The notes under the pieces were generated by a model. The model saw only the letters and a list, made by a program, of their open reading frames with translations, was not told the origin of the DNA and searched no databases. Shown piece after piece: positions 46,107 to 56,000 of a stretch of 64,000 nt of DNA. Within the stretch, counting starts at the first letter, position 1; each line of letters opens with the position of its first letter. Made by a program: the position numbers and the translations under genes. Source of the DNA: Plantibacter sp050587525 (GTDB taxonomy: Bacteria > Actinomycetota > Actinomycetes > Actinomycetales > Microbacteriaceae); assembly GCF_050587525.1 (NCBI RefSeq), contig NZ_JBOBFT010000007.1, positions 202,960-266,959 on the forward strand. The letters run 5' to 3'.

Positions 46107-46409
46107 TCAGTCGGTGACGGTCACGCCGGGCGCGAACGCGACGTAGCCGGCGAAGTCCTTGCCGACGCGATCGAACGCGGTGGGGTACGGGTTCGGGTAG
46201 CTCCACGCCTGGTCGACGGCGACGTCGTCGCCCTGCTTGATGCTGAAGTACTGGCACTCGCCCTTCCACGGACAGGTGTAGGGCGTCGGGCTCTCGACGA
46301 GGAGGCCCTTCGTCACGCTCGACGGCGGGAAGTACCAGTTCCCCTCGATCTTGATGAGGTCCTCTTCAGGGGCCTCGGCGACGACGGTTTCTCCCAGGAG
46401 TGCACGCAT
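46107..46409 (-). CDS. DUF427 domain protein
   Basis: A 100-residue single-domain DUF427 protein: NWYFPPSSV, SPTPYTCPWKGECQYFSI and DQAWSYPNPYPTAF are the family signature. Small beta-rich fold, function unknown. Complete, with ATG at 46409, nine bases downstream of the ComB-like gene. Confidence 0.93.
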   Translation of the reverse strand: MRALLGETVVAEAPEEDLIKIEGNWYFPPSSVTKGLLVESPTPYTCPWKGECQYFSIKQGDDVAVDQAWSYPNPYPTAFDRVGKDFAGYVAFAPGVTVTD

Positions 46410-46418
46410 GGTCCGACC

Positions 46419-47057
46419 CTACGCCCGGAACTCGCCGCCGTCCAGGACGGGGACGGTCGTCGACACGTCGACTTCCCGGGCCGCCTGCACGAGCTCGGCG
46501 TCGCCGGTCTGCGCGAGGAGCTGCGCGGATCCCGATGCCGAAAGCAGATGGCCGACGCCATTGCGGAGCCCGTCGAACGCGGCTGCCGCAGCGGCGGCCT
46601 CCGGGGAGGTGTAGTCGATGCCGCGGGCGCCGAGGGCGTCGATGATCGCTCCGGCGCCGAAGAAGTCCTCGACCGCGAATCGCGGGGAACCTGCTTCATC
46701 GACATCACCGACGGCGACCACGACGATGCTGGTCCGACGACCGAGCTCGGCCTGCTTCGCGATGATCCAGTCGGCGACGGCCGAGCGGTTGCGGAGGCAG
46801 CCGGCGACCACCATGGCGCCCGTCGCGGCGAGCGCCGTCGCGACCGCTGCACCCGCGTGCGGGTCGCCCGTCTCGTCGAGCGCGGTGGCCGCCCCGGCGG
46901 TCGCTGCGAGCTCGAGGGAGGTCGAGTAGGAGAGCACGTCGACGACCACGGCGACGTCGGCCGGAGCGATCCGCCCTGCGCCTCGGGACGACCAGTCGAA
47001 CCGGACCTGGTACTTCGTCTGGGAGAACGGCGGATGGACGGGGATCGGCTGGGTCAC
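46419..47057 (-). CDS. 2-phosphosulfolactate phosphatase-like (ComB family) protein
   Basis: A 212-residue protein resembling ComB: DVAVVVDVLSYSTSLELAATAGA, VVAGCLRNRSAVADWI, AVGDVDEAGSPRFAVEDFFGAGAII. In methanogens ComB hydrolyses phosphosulfolactate in coenzyme M synthesis; in actinobacteria the true substrate is not established, as no coenzyme M pathway exists. The start is GTG at 47057 (VTQPIPVHPPFSQ); a longer reading upstream lacks conservation. Same strand as the DUF427 gene. Confidence 0.85.
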   Translation of the reverse strand: MTQPIPVHPPFSQTKYQVRFDWSSRGAGRIAPADVAVVVDVLSYSTSLELAATAGAATALDETGDPHAGAAVATALAATGAMVVAGCLRNRSAVADWIIAKQAELGRRTSIVVVAVGDVDEAGSPRFAVEDFFGAGAIIDALGARGIDYTSPEAAAAAAAFDGLRNGVGHLLSASGSAQLLAQTGDAELVQAAREVDVSTTVPVLDGGEFRA

Positions 47058-47142
47058 CCGTCCATCGTATCGATGACGCGGTGCGGGTCGTGGCGGGCAC
47101 ATGATCGGCCGCTCGGCGTCGCCACGCCAGGACGAAAGGCGC

Positions 47143-47622
47143 TCAGCGGTCCCGTCGGTCCTCGGGGTACTCGCGCTCCTCGGGATGCCTCGGACGCATT
47201 TCGTTGCGGATCAGATCGAAATCATGCCGGGAGAGTTCGATGAGTCCTCGACGCAGCTGGTAGCCCCAGTTGGGGTCGAGGCTCGTGAAGTCGAGGAGGC
47301 TCCGCAGGGGTCGGATCGGTGCCTCGCGGGCGTCCGGGAAGTAGTCGACCCGTCGTCGCCACGGTTTCCAGTCCTGTCCGGACATCGTGCCGGTCTCCGC
47401 CTGGTACACGGTGTCGTCGGCGATCCGGCCGATGGCGGTGAACGCGCGCAGTGGTTCGCCGTCCGGCGTGGAGACGCGGGGAGAGTAATAGACGATGCCG
47501 TCTGACTCGTGCATCCGCTCCAAACCGCCGCGGTTGCCGTGGTTGATCTGCGCGTAGCCCTGGCGCATGCCGATGAGCGCGTGGTCTCGGTGGACCACGC
47601 CCAGCCAGTACCGGATCGCCAT
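47143..47622 (-). CDS. EVE domain protein
   Basis: A 159-residue EVE-domain protein (RYWLGVVHRDHALIGMRQGY, QINHGNRGGLERMHESDGIV, VDYFPDAREAPIRPLRSLLDF). EVE domains belong to the PUA/YTH-like fold and bind modified bases in RNA or DNA. It stands alone, not fused to a restriction endonuclease. The ATG at 47622 gives the standard N-terminus MAIRYWLGV. Confidence 0.9.
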   Translation of the reverse strand: MAIRYWLGVVHRDHALIGMRQGYAQINHGNRGGLERMHESDGIVYYSPRVSTPDGEPLRAFTAIGRIADDTVYQAETGTMSGQDWKPWRRRVDYFPDAREAPIRPLRSLLDFTSLDPNWGYQLRRGLIELSRHDFDLIRNEMRPRHPEEREYPEDRRDR

Positions 47623-47692
47623 GCTTCCTGTCTAGCGCATGGGAAGCCGCTTCCCCGCCTGCCGCCCCGCCACCTGCCGCCCCGCGGGGCTG

Positions 47693-47750
47693 CCGAGGTG
47701 AGGCTTCCGGTCGTTCAGACGCTCCGGAAACGACCGGAAGCCTCATCTCA
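47693..47750. repeat. Palindromic element, copy 1
   Basis: Arms GAGGTGAGGCTTCCGGTCG (from 47695) and their complement ending at 47750 pair over 21 bp with one mismatch around a 15-base loop. It lies in the gap between the EVE and SRPBCC-like genes. A second copy is at 50873-50928. Confidence 0.85.
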
Positions 47751-47784
47751 GCGCAGAAAACGCCGCGCGTGGCACACTGGGGGC

Positions 47785-48303
47785 ATGCGCGTGATGCTCA
47801 AGCTCGTCCTCGACACCGACGTCGACTCCGCCTGGCGCGCCCTGCGCTCGCCGACCGTCCTGCAGGAGCTGTACAGCCCCCTCATGATGCTCGAGTCGCT
47901 CTCCCCCGACGGCTTCCCCACCGTGTGGGAGCCCGGCGCGTACCCGGTGCGGGTGCAGGCGGCGGGAGCGATTCCGATCGGCAAGCAGATCATCGACCTC
48001 AGTTTCATCGAGCGTCGCGACGGCGTCCGCATCCTGCACGATTCCGGCAGCCCCGAGACGGGCCCGCTCAGCAAGCTCGCCGGCTGGGACCATCAGATGG
48101 CTGTTTCGCGAGTGCCCGGCGACCCGTCCAAGACCCTCTACAGGGACCGGCTCATCATCAAGGGGTCGATCGCCCCGCTCTACTGGTACCCGCTGTGGGC
48201 CACGTGGCAATGGCGCGGTTCTCGGATCAAGGCCCTCGCACCGACGTGGGCGTTCGATCCGCCGATCCCGTCAGGTGACGACGAGGACGGCACTGCGGGC
48301 TGA
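47785..48303 (+). CDS. SRPBCC/polyketide-cyclase-like protein
   Basis: A 172-residue soluble protein with a START/SRPBCC-type pattern: MRVMLKLVLDTDVDSAWRAL at the start, alternating beta strands (IGKQIIDLSFIERRDGVRIL, KTLYRDRLIIKGSIAPLYWY) and a C-terminal helix WATWQWRGSRIKALAPTW. Such folds bind hydrophobic ligands. Exact function unknown. The ATG is at 47785; no strong ribosome binding site is visible, as the palindromic element ends 35 bases upstream. Confidence 0.7.
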   Translation: MRVMLKLVLDTDVDSAWRALRSPTVLQELYSPLMMLESLSPDGFPTVWEPGAYPVRVQAAGAIPIGKQIIDLSFIERRDGVRILHDSGSPETGPLSKLAGWDHQMAVSRVPGDPSKTLYRDRLIIKGSIAPLYWYPLWATWQWRGSRIKALAPTWAFDPPIPSGDDEDGTAG

Positions 48304-48346
48304 TCCAACGGCCGCGGCACCGCCCTCCCGATGCGGTCCGATCCGA

Positions 48347-50824
48347 TCAGTCGCCGAACGCCTGCGCACGCCTGCGACGGAGCACGAGCACAGCGCCGAG
48401 CGACACGAGCAACGCGGCGAGCGCGGCCACGCGGCCCGCATCGGCCCCCGTGACCTGCAGCCGGCCGTCGCCACCGAACAGCCCGCCGACTCCGCTCGGT
48501 GCTCCCCCGCCCGCGCCGGGCTCCGTGCCCGGACCGGTTCCAGGCTCCGTCCCGGGCCCACCGCCGTCGAATGCGATCGAGGAGAGGAAGACGTCTCCCG
48601 CTCCAGCGTTGGCGGATCCGGCCACAGCGCCGTAGGTGAGGCCCTGGACCAGGCTCGTCCCCTCGACGCCGGGAGCAACGAACAGGTTCGCCTCGTCGAA
48701 CTCATCCGCGCCGTCGCGAGCCGCCGATCCGAACTGGCCGGTCGCACCGACGACGCCGCCGGCATCCAGTTGCGCGGTGAAGACGTCCACGCCACCTGCC
48801 GATGCGGCGATGCGTCCACTCGTGTGTCCGACGACGAGCACACCGCCGTCAGTCCCCGTCTGGAGCGCTGCCGCGCGATCGTCACCTTCAGAGCCGAACT
48901 GGCTCGTCCAGACACGGTTCCCGGCCTCGTCGTAGCGAGCGACGAACGCGTCCCGGTCACCCGCCGACGCGTCGCCGAGGACACCACGGGTCGAGCCGGC
49001 GACGACGACGCCGCCATCGACCACGGCGACGGCCGCGAGCTGGTCCGCCTCTGCCGTCCCGAGCTGCCGCACCCACACGACGGAGCCGTCGGCGCCAAGT
49101 CTCGCCAGCCACCCGTCGCCGCCGCCGAGCGCGGTCGTCCCCGGCATCGCGCCCGAGGTACCGCCAGCGACGAACGCCCCGCCGTCCGGTGCCGTGGCGA
49201 CCGCGTAGGCCTTGTCCTCGCCGGAACCGCCGAACTGCACGGCCCAGTCGACGGTGCCGTCGGAGGCGACGCTCGCAACCATGGCGTCCTTGTCGCCGCC
49301 CGACGTCTGGCCGTCGAGCGCGCCGGAGGTGTATCCCGCCAAATAGGCGCCACCGTCGTCGCGACCGGCGACGGCATATGCGCGATCAGCGCTCGACGGG
49401 CTGCCGAACAGCGTCCGCCACCGTTCGGATCCGTCCGCGCCGAGCCCGACGGCGAGGGCGTCGTCGTTCTGTCCTGCATCGTGATCGGTCCGCGCGTATC
49501 CACCGATGATCGATGTCCCAGCTCCCGTGTCGACGATCCCGTACGCACGCTCGTTGAGCGCCGTCGCGATGCTCGACGTCCAGACGGGCGAGCCGTCTGC
49601 GGCGCGACGTTCGACGACGATGTCGAGCCCGCCGGCTCCCGTGTGCTCACCGAGGTCACCGGCCGCGTTGATCACCTGCGTGATCGTGCCGTCCGCCGAG
49701 GCGAGCACCCCGCCCGCCCGGTCGTCGCCCGGTGTGCCCGTCTGCGAGCCCTGCCACGGCTCGGTCGGTTCCGTCTGCAGACGCACGGCGATGTCGCGCA
49801 GACCTTCGATGAAGGCTGGACGCCACACGTCCCAGTCATGCCCACCGTCGAGCACGCGGAACTCCGCACTGATCCCTGCGACGCGCTTGGCGGCGTTGTA
49901 CAGCGTCGCCGCCTCGTAGTCGAGGTCGTGCGTTCGGTCCTCCGGCAACGGGTTCACCCATTCGTCGTCTCCGACGGCGATGAACAGATGCACGGGCGAT
50001 GCCGGATCGAACGCGGCGAACGTGGCCGGGTAGTTCGCGCCCTCGTATCGCGCTTCATCGAAGAGGCGCTCTCCTGCGCCGAAGGCACCGAACTCCTGTG
50101 CCGAGGAGTCCTTCGGGGGAGTCGGCACATACACCGCTGGGCTCAAGACGATCGCCTGGGAGAAGAGGTCCTGATGGGCCGTTACGTAGCGGAGTGCGCC
50201 TGCTCCGCCCATCGAATAGCCGCCGACCGCACGAGCCGATCGGTCGTCGATCGTGGGGAGCGAGCCGTCGACATCGGCGAGGAGGTCCCGTGTGAACGCG
50301 GTCTCCACGGGAGCTCCCGGCTGCGCGGCGGTCCCCGTATAGGCGGAGTCGACGTAGTAGCCGGCCCGATCCGACCACGGCGCATCCGGCATCACGACGA
50401 CGAGCGGCGGGATGGAGCCGTCGGCGATCAGCGCATCGAGGTCTGGAGCGATCTGCTGCCAGGCGGCCTGGGTGTCGCCCCGACCGTGCAGGAGGTACAG
50501 GCTCGGGTACTCCGTGGAGCCCGACGCGTCGTATCCGGGCGGGAGGTAGACGGTGTAGTCGATCGTGCCGACCGCGTCGCTCGGCGCGGTCCTGGCGACC
50601 AGCCGGCCGGCCGGAGGTGCCGCGGCTTCGGCCAGTGCTCTTACGGGTGCAGATGCCGTTGCAGGTGCTGCGACGGCGGGCTGCCCAACGGCGAACGGCA
50701 CGGCCAACGCCACCACCCCGACGACCCCCGCGAGGAGTCGCCTCCGTCGGCGGCCGGGGTCGGTGCCGATCGGCGCGGTGGGGACGCGTCGGCCTTCGGA
50801 CGATCGGACAGTGTTCCACTTCAT
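48347..50824 (-). CDS. Secreted esterase with beta-propeller repeats and LxxTG-type wall anchor
   Basis: An 825-residue exported protein. A signal peptide (RRRRRLLAGVVGVVALAVPF, cleavage near VAAPA) is followed by an esterase D/feruloyl-esterase domain (about 80-330; LYLLHGRGDTQAAW, catalytic Ser in GGYSMGGAGA, His in DGGHDWDVW). About seven propeller-type SBBP repeats (GEDxAYAVAxxPDGGxxVAGxTSG) run from 350 to 720. A Pro/Gly/Glu spacer leads to LQVTGAD, a membrane helix and RRRR, a sortase-like tail. It probably removes acyl groups from plant or cell-surface polymers. The ATG at 50824 has AGGAG seven bases upstream; an ATG five codons earlier is less well placed. Confidence 0.85.
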   Translation of the reverse strand: MKWNTVRSSEGRRVPTAPIGTDPGRRRRRLLAGVVGVVALAVPFAVGQPAVAAPATASAPVRALAEAAAPPAGRLVARTAPSDAVGTIDYTVYLPPGYDASGSTEYPSLYLLHGRGDTQAAWQQIAPDLDALIADGSIPPLVVVMPDAPWSDRAGYYVDSAYTGTAAQPGAPVETAFTRDLLADVDGSLPTIDDRSARAVGGYSMGGAGALRYVTAHQDLFSQAIVLSPAVYVPTPPKDSSAQEFGAFGAGERLFDEARYEGANYPATFAAFDPASPVHLFIAVGDDEWVNPLPEDRTHDLDYEAATLYNAAKRVAGISAEFRVLDGGHDWDVWRPAFIEGLRDIAVRLQTEPTEPWQGSQTGTPGDDRAGGVLASADGTITQVINAAGDLGEHTGAGGLDIVVERRAADGSPVWTSSIATALNERAYGIVDTGAGTSIIGGYARTDHDAGQNDDALAVGLGADGSERWRTLFGSPSSADRAYAVAGRDDGGAYLAGYTSGALDGQTSGGDKDAMVASVASDGTVDWAVQFGGSGEDKAYAVATAPDGGAFVAGGTSGAMPGTTALGGGDGWLARLGADGSVVWVRQLGTAEADQLAAVAVVDGGVVVAGSTRGVLGDASAGDRDAFVARYDEAGNRVWTSQFGSEGDDRAAALQTGTDGGVLVVGHTSGRIAASAGGVDVFTAQLDAGGVVGATGQFGSAARDGADEFDEANLFVAPGVEGTSLVQGLTYGAVAGSANAGAGDVFLSSIAFDGGGPGTEPGTGPGTEPGAGGGAPSGVGGLFGGDGRLQVTGADAGRVAALAALLVSLGAVLVLRRRRAQAFGD

Positions 50825-50872
50825 CGTGGGACTCCTCATGTTTCGCGGTGGGTTCGTTCTCGACGGAGCGCC

Positions 50873-50928
50873 GAGGTGAGGCTTCCGGCTGTTCAGGGGG
50901 CGCCTGGACGACCGGAAGCCTCACCTCA
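50873..50928. repeat. Palindromic element, copy 2
   Basis: Same element as at 47693-47750 (GAGGTGAGGCTTCCGG arms, 21 bp with two mismatches). It lies just downstream of the catabolic operon's last gene, overlapping its stop codon, and may serve as its terminator. Confidence 0.85.
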
Positions 50929-51801
50929 GCGGATGTTCGGGGGCGGGGTGGGGGTAGGGGGCTGAGGGGAACGACGGAGGATGGAGCGCGCACGGCCGAG
51001 CATCGCAGCATCGACCATCTCGCCGGTCGACAGGACTGCCACACCGCCGTCGGTCAGAGCAGCCAGCACGGCCTCCGCCCACACGAGCTCCGCAGCGTCG
51101 GGAGCGAAGGCGCGAGCGATGACGGGGAGCTGGGTCGGATGGATCGCCGTCCGACCGAACCAGCCCAGTCCGCGCCCGCGCACGGTGTCGGCGAACAGCC
51201 CGTCGACATCGCGGATGGCCGGATACGCGGACAGCATGGGTGCGGGGAGGCCGGCGGCGACGGCCGCATACAGCAAGCGGACGCGGGCGTAGTCGATGAC
51301 CTCGGGCGCGGCGGTGCCGAGCTCGCTCCGCAGGTCGGATTCGCCGAGCGCGAGTCGCGTCACGGACGGGTGGGCGGCGATATCCACGGCGCGCTCCACC
51401 CCGAGAGCCGATTCGAGGAGCGCCGTGATCGGCCGCCCGCCGGCACGTTCCGCCGCCCGATCGAGCTGCTCGACGCTCTCGACCTTCGGCAGCCTGATCT
51501 CGAACGGGGTGACGACGTGCGCGAGCGAATCGAGGTCGGCTCGAGGATCGACGTTCACGCGGACCTGGAGGACGATCGACGCCGCGAGCACGGGATCATC
51601 GGCGGGAAGGGCTTCGAGCCAGCGGACGACGTTCCCTCTGGCCACCGCCTTGTCGGTCGGCGCGACCGCGTCCTCAAGGTCCAGGATCACGAGGTCCGCG
51701 CCGCTCGATGCCGCGGCACCGAACCGGTCAGGTCGACTCCCCGGCACGTAGAGGCCCGTCACCGGCTCGCGACGAGCGTCTTCGTCGCGCGGGCCGGTCA
51801 T
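50926..51801 (-). CDS. CitE/HpcH-family CoA ester lyase
   Basis: A 291-residue member of the HpcH/HpaI-CitE TIM-barrel family, which cleaves beta-hydroxyacyl-CoA thioesters (malyl-, citramalyl-, 3-hydroxy-3-methylglutaryl-type) using Mg. Motifs: YVPGSRPDRF, VILDLEDAV, RLPKVES, LLESALGV (metal Glu) and LALGESDLRSELG (metal Asp). The ATG at 51801 overlaps the CoA-transferase stop by 4 bases (ATGA). With the CoA-transferase it could activate and split an acid released by the upstream hydrolases. Substrate unknown. Confidence 0.88.
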   Translation of the reverse strand: MTGPRDEDARREPVTGLYVPGSRPDRFGAAASSGADLVILDLEDAVAPTDKAVARGNVVRWLEALPADDPVLAASIVLQVRVNVDPRADLDSLAHVVTPFEIRLPKVESVEQLDRAAERAGGRPITALLESALGVERAVDIAAHPSVTRLALGESDLRSELGTAAPEVIDYARVRLLYAAVAAGLPAPMLSAYPAIRDVDGLFADTVRGRGLGWFGRTAIHPTQLPVIARAFAPDAAELVWAEAVLAALTDGGVAVLSTGEMVDAAMLGRARSILRRSPQPPTPTPPPNIR

Positions 51802-53012
51802 ACAACGCCCCGATCCCGCAGTGCATCGATTGCCGCCTCATCGAGACCGAGCTCCCCGAGCACAGTCGTCGTGTCGGCGCCGTGACGACGACCCGTCCAC
51901 CGGATCGCGCCAGGGGTGTCGGACAGGCGGAAGAGCACGTTCTGCATCCGGATCGGCCCGAGTTCGTCGTCGTCGATCGTCTGCACCGTGCCGATCGCCC
52001 GGTACTGCGGGTCGTCGATCACGCCGCGGACGTCGTACACGGGGGCGACGGCCGCCTGTGCCCGCTCGAATTCCGCGAGGACCTCCGCGGTGGGCCTCGA
52101 AGCGATCCACGCGGAGACGGCTTCGTCGAGTTCATCGGCGTGCTCCGCGCGGGTGTGGCCCGACGCGAACCAGGGCTCGTCGACGAGTTCGGGACGCCCG
52201 ACGAGCCGCAGCACGCGCTCGGCGATCGACTGCGAACTCGTCGACACGGCGACCCACTGGTCGTCGGCCGTCCGGTACACGTTCCGCGGAGCGTTGTTGA
52301 CGGAGCGGTTGCCCGTGCGCTCCTGGAGGAGGCCCAGCTGGTCGAACGCGGTGATCTGCCCGCCGAGGAGCATGAGGATCGGTTCGATGATCGCGAGGTC
52401 GACCACCTGACCGCACCCGGTGTCCGAAGCCGACCGGAGCGCGACCATCACGGCGAAGGCCGTGGAGAGCGCGGCGATGCCGTCGGCGAGTCCGAACGGA
52501 GGAAGCGTGGGCGGGCCGTCCGGTTGCCCCGTGAGCGCGGCGAATCCGCTCATCGCTTCGGCGAGGGACCCGAATCCTGGCCTGCCCGAGTATGGGCCGA
52601 CCTGGCCGAACGCGGTCACCCGGGCGATGACCAACGTCGGATTCGCTTCGAGCAGCTGTTCCGGACCGAGCCCCCATCGTTCGAGGGTCCCCGGCCGGAA
52701 GTTCTCGATGAGCACGTCGGCGTCCCGCACGAGCCGCAACAGCAGCTCTGCCCCTTCCGGCACACCGAGGTTGAGTGTGACGGTCCGCTTGTTGCGGCCG
52801 AGCGTCTTCCACCAGAGGTTCACACCGTTCTTCGACGGTCCGTGCCCGCGCGACGCGTCCGGCTTCGTGGGGTGCTCGACCTTCACGATGTCGGCGCCGT
52901 AGTCGCCGAGGAACGTCGCGGCCAGAGGGCCCGCGAAGAGTGTGGAGATGTCGAGCACCCGCACACCCGCGAGGGGCAGCGGCTGGTGGGCGTCGAACCG
53001 CTCGTCGCTCAT
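51798..53012 (-). CDS. Class III (CaiB/BaiF) CoA-transferase
   Basis: A 404-residue family III CoA-transferase moving CoA between carboxylic acids. Family signatures: GVRVLDISTLFAGPLAATFLGDYGADIVKVE, NKRTVTLNL, ADVLIENFRPG and the likely catalytic Asp177 in GLADGIAAL. It is joined to the trimodular gene upstream and to the CoA lyase downstream by 4-base overlaps. The acid it activates is probably the aglycone or oxidised sugar product of this operon. Confidence 0.93.
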   Translation of the reverse strand: MSDERFDAHQPLPLAGVRVLDISTLFAGPLAATFLGDYGADIVKVEHPTKPDASRGHGPSKNGVNLWWKTLGRNKRTVTLNLGVPEGAELLLRLVRDADVLIENFRPGTLERWGLGPEQLLEANPTLVIARVTAFGQVGPYSGRPGFGSLAEAMSGFAALTGQPDGPPTLPPFGLADGIAALSTAFAVMVALRSASDTGCGQVVDLAIIEPILMLLGGQITAFDQLGLLQERTGNRSVNNAPRNVYRTADDQWVAVSTSSQSIAERVLRLVGRPELVDEPWFASGHTRAEHADELDEAVSAWIASRPTAEVLAEFERAQAAVAPVYDVRGVIDDPQYRAIGTVQTIDDDELGPIRMQNVLFRLSDTPGAIRWTGRRHGADTTTVLGELGLDEAAIDALRDRGVV

Positions 53013-56000
53013 GAGGCCTCCACATCCCAGGCGAGACGGAAGCCGATGTTCGGTGACCGTTCCATGCCGAGTCCCTGCAGCAGGAACTTGAGCGAGAACG
53101 CGGCCGGACGCGAGCCGCCGTCGACGTACCAGTCGGAACCGGTCGCTTCGTGGGACGAACCGCCCTTGAGCATCACGAAGCTGGTGATCCCGTCATTGTG
53201 CTCGCTCTCCGTCCAGTTCCAGACGAGCGGCTCGAGCCGTCGGAACCCCGGCTGTTCGGCCGCGAGCTGCCATTCGAACTCCGTCGGCAGGCGCGCCCCG
53301 GCCCAGGCGGCGTAGGCACGCGCGTCGTCGAGTGAGACGCCGACCGCTGGCGCGGCAGGAGCGCCGGCACCGATGAGGAATCGGCCCGGATGCGCAGGGA
53401 CGTACCCGGTCTCCCGCACGAACCGCTCGAACTCCGCGGTCGTGACTTCCTCTCCGGCGACGAGCGCGGAGGCCACTTCCACCTCGATCGTCTCGGACCG
53501 CGGATCGTGCAGACGCGGCGGGAGCGGCTTCCATTCCTCCACGTACGGCGCGCCCTGGTAGGTGCCGGTCTCCCGTCGGCGGTACTCGAACGGCAGGCGG
53601 TGCAGCCCTCCATGAACGGCGACGACGTCCGAGGGACGAGTCGATGAGATCGATGCGGGTGCGTGCGTCGTGCGGAGCGGGAGCACGCGCTCGGCGACGC
53701 GCGTCGGGAAGGTGACGTCATCGCTCCGGGGGTCCGCAGCCGCCGCCGCGACGAGGTCCAGGATCGCTTCGGGCACCTGACCTGTGACGGCGACGACGCC
53801 GGCGATGCCGCGGGCGGGTACCGTGATCGTGGCGTCTGCGTCGGCGAGCTCGCGTCCGTCGGTCACGTCGAAGTACCGGACGTCACCGGGGACCGACCCG
53901 CCCGTGCGGGACGCGAGCGGTTCGAGAACGGACCCCGTGACGGCTGCACGTCCGCGATTCACGATCGTCCACAGCGTCACGTCGCCGAGCGAGAACCGCG
54001 AGGCGTAGACGTCGGCGGCGATCGCTTCGGGGGTCGCATCGACGAGCGGCGTCCACTCACCGTCGATCAGGACGTCGGCGAGCGCGCGCTGCACGCGGAC
54101 CATGCGGCGCAGGATCGACGCGTCGCGAGCGTTCCAGCCCACCCAGACGCCGAACACGGCGTCCCAGACGAGCATCCCGGCGCCGTTCATCCAGCTCGAC
54201 TGCAGTTCGTCGCTGTGGTCGCGGTTCCATCGGCGGGTGGAGTGCATCATGTGGCGGCGTTCGTACCAGTGGGCGCGCATGACGCCGGGCGCCTCGCTGT
54301 CGGCGAACCACTGCGCCCAGCTGGACTGGTGGTCCTCCACCCGCTGGTTCGGGACCCGCGATTCGCCCTCGAGGAGCATGGGCGGGTCGAGGGAGCGGAG
54401 CGTCGTGACGAGCGCGCTGTCGCCCTCCTTCATCGTGTCGAGGAAGACGCCGTCGACGCCGAGCTCACGGCTCACGGCGGCGAGTTCCTCTGGGTCGGTC
54501 CCGGACGCGCGGCGTGTGCCGGTGTCCCAGGGATTGTAGTCGATGAAGACCCGGACGCCGCGCTCGTGGAAGGCTGTGACGAGCTCGGGGAGCCCTGGGA
54601 CCTCCCGGTAGAAGTCGAACTGGTTGCGCTCGTCGATGCCGATGACGGGGTATGCGTGCCAGAGGACGACGGCGTCGTAGCCGCCGTGATGGGCCGTCGC
54701 CGCGAGGTACCGGTCGACGTCGAAGCGCTGGGCGGCTCGGTCGAAGAGGCGTTCGTCCCACAGCCAGAGCAGCGAGACGCTGAACGTCCGTGCGGCCCAG
54801 GCGGCGCGTTCGTCGTCGTAGGCGGAGCCGCTGTATGCGAGCCGTCCGCGGGCCTCGTCCCTCCAGGCGTGCAACGCTGCCCGCCAGGCCGGCCAGTCCG
54901 CGGGGTCGCTAGGGGCGGCGAAGATCTTCGCGATGTCGCCGATCTCCGGGTCGAGTGCGCCGTCGAGCGGCAGTTCGGTCGGACGATCGATGGGGCGGGG
55001 GACGAGCGGATCGAGCGTGTTGGTCGGCGCTTCGTCCGGGTCGTGGTGCAGGTCCGAACCGTGCTGGGCGTCCCGGGTGGCGTCGGATGCCACGGCGCCT
55101 CGGACTGCTTCGGTGACGGCGACGGTCCGCCTGGCCAACTCGTCGAAGCCGATCCCGTCGAAGCCGGGGATGCTCGATGCGAGTCGGTTGTGCAGTGGGT
55201 CGATCCAGGCGAGGGGCAACGAGGCCGCCCCGGTGAGTGCTCCGGCGATGGAACCCGCCGTCGCCCCGACCGAATCCGTGTCCCAGCCGCCGCTCACGGC
55301 CGTCGTCACGGTCGTCTGGAAGTCGCCGTCGCCGCGCACGAGTGCGAACGCGAGGAGTGCGGCGTTGTTGAGGACGTGGACCCAGTGGAGGTGTCCGTAC
55401 TCGGCGACGATCGCATCGATGGCCTCCTCGGCGCCCAGCTCGCTGCGCCCGAGCGATGCACCGAAGCGGATCGCCTGCGCGAAACGGCTCTCGGCCGGGA
55501 CGACGGAGAGCCCAGCAGCGATGACCTCCTCGACGGAGTCGGCCACGACCGCCGTCGCGCATGCAGCGGCCGCGAACATCGCCCCGTAGAGCCCGCTGCG
55601 GTGGTGGCTCAGGCGGCCGTCGGTCCAGGCGGCGCGCGCCGCGGCGACCGGATCGCCCGGGTTCGTCCAGCCGTACACGTCCGTCCGGATCTGGGCTCCG
55701 ATCCAGTCCTGGAACGGGTTCATGACGGAGGCCGCGTCCTCGGGCTCGATGCCCTCCAGCAGATTGCGGTAGACGATGCGTTCGGCCGTGAAGACGCGTC
55801 CGCCGGGGAGGTTCGCAAGCCAGCTCTGCGCCACGTCGTCCGTTGTGAAGTCCGCTCCGTGCGTTTCGAGGAGGCCGAGCGCGACGAGCGGGAAGTTGAG
55901 GTCGTCGTCCTCCGGCATGCCCTCGATGTTCTCGACGAGGCTCGTCGGCCGACTGCGGCGATTCCACGGATACCGCTCCGCAACGGCTGGATCGAGTCCG

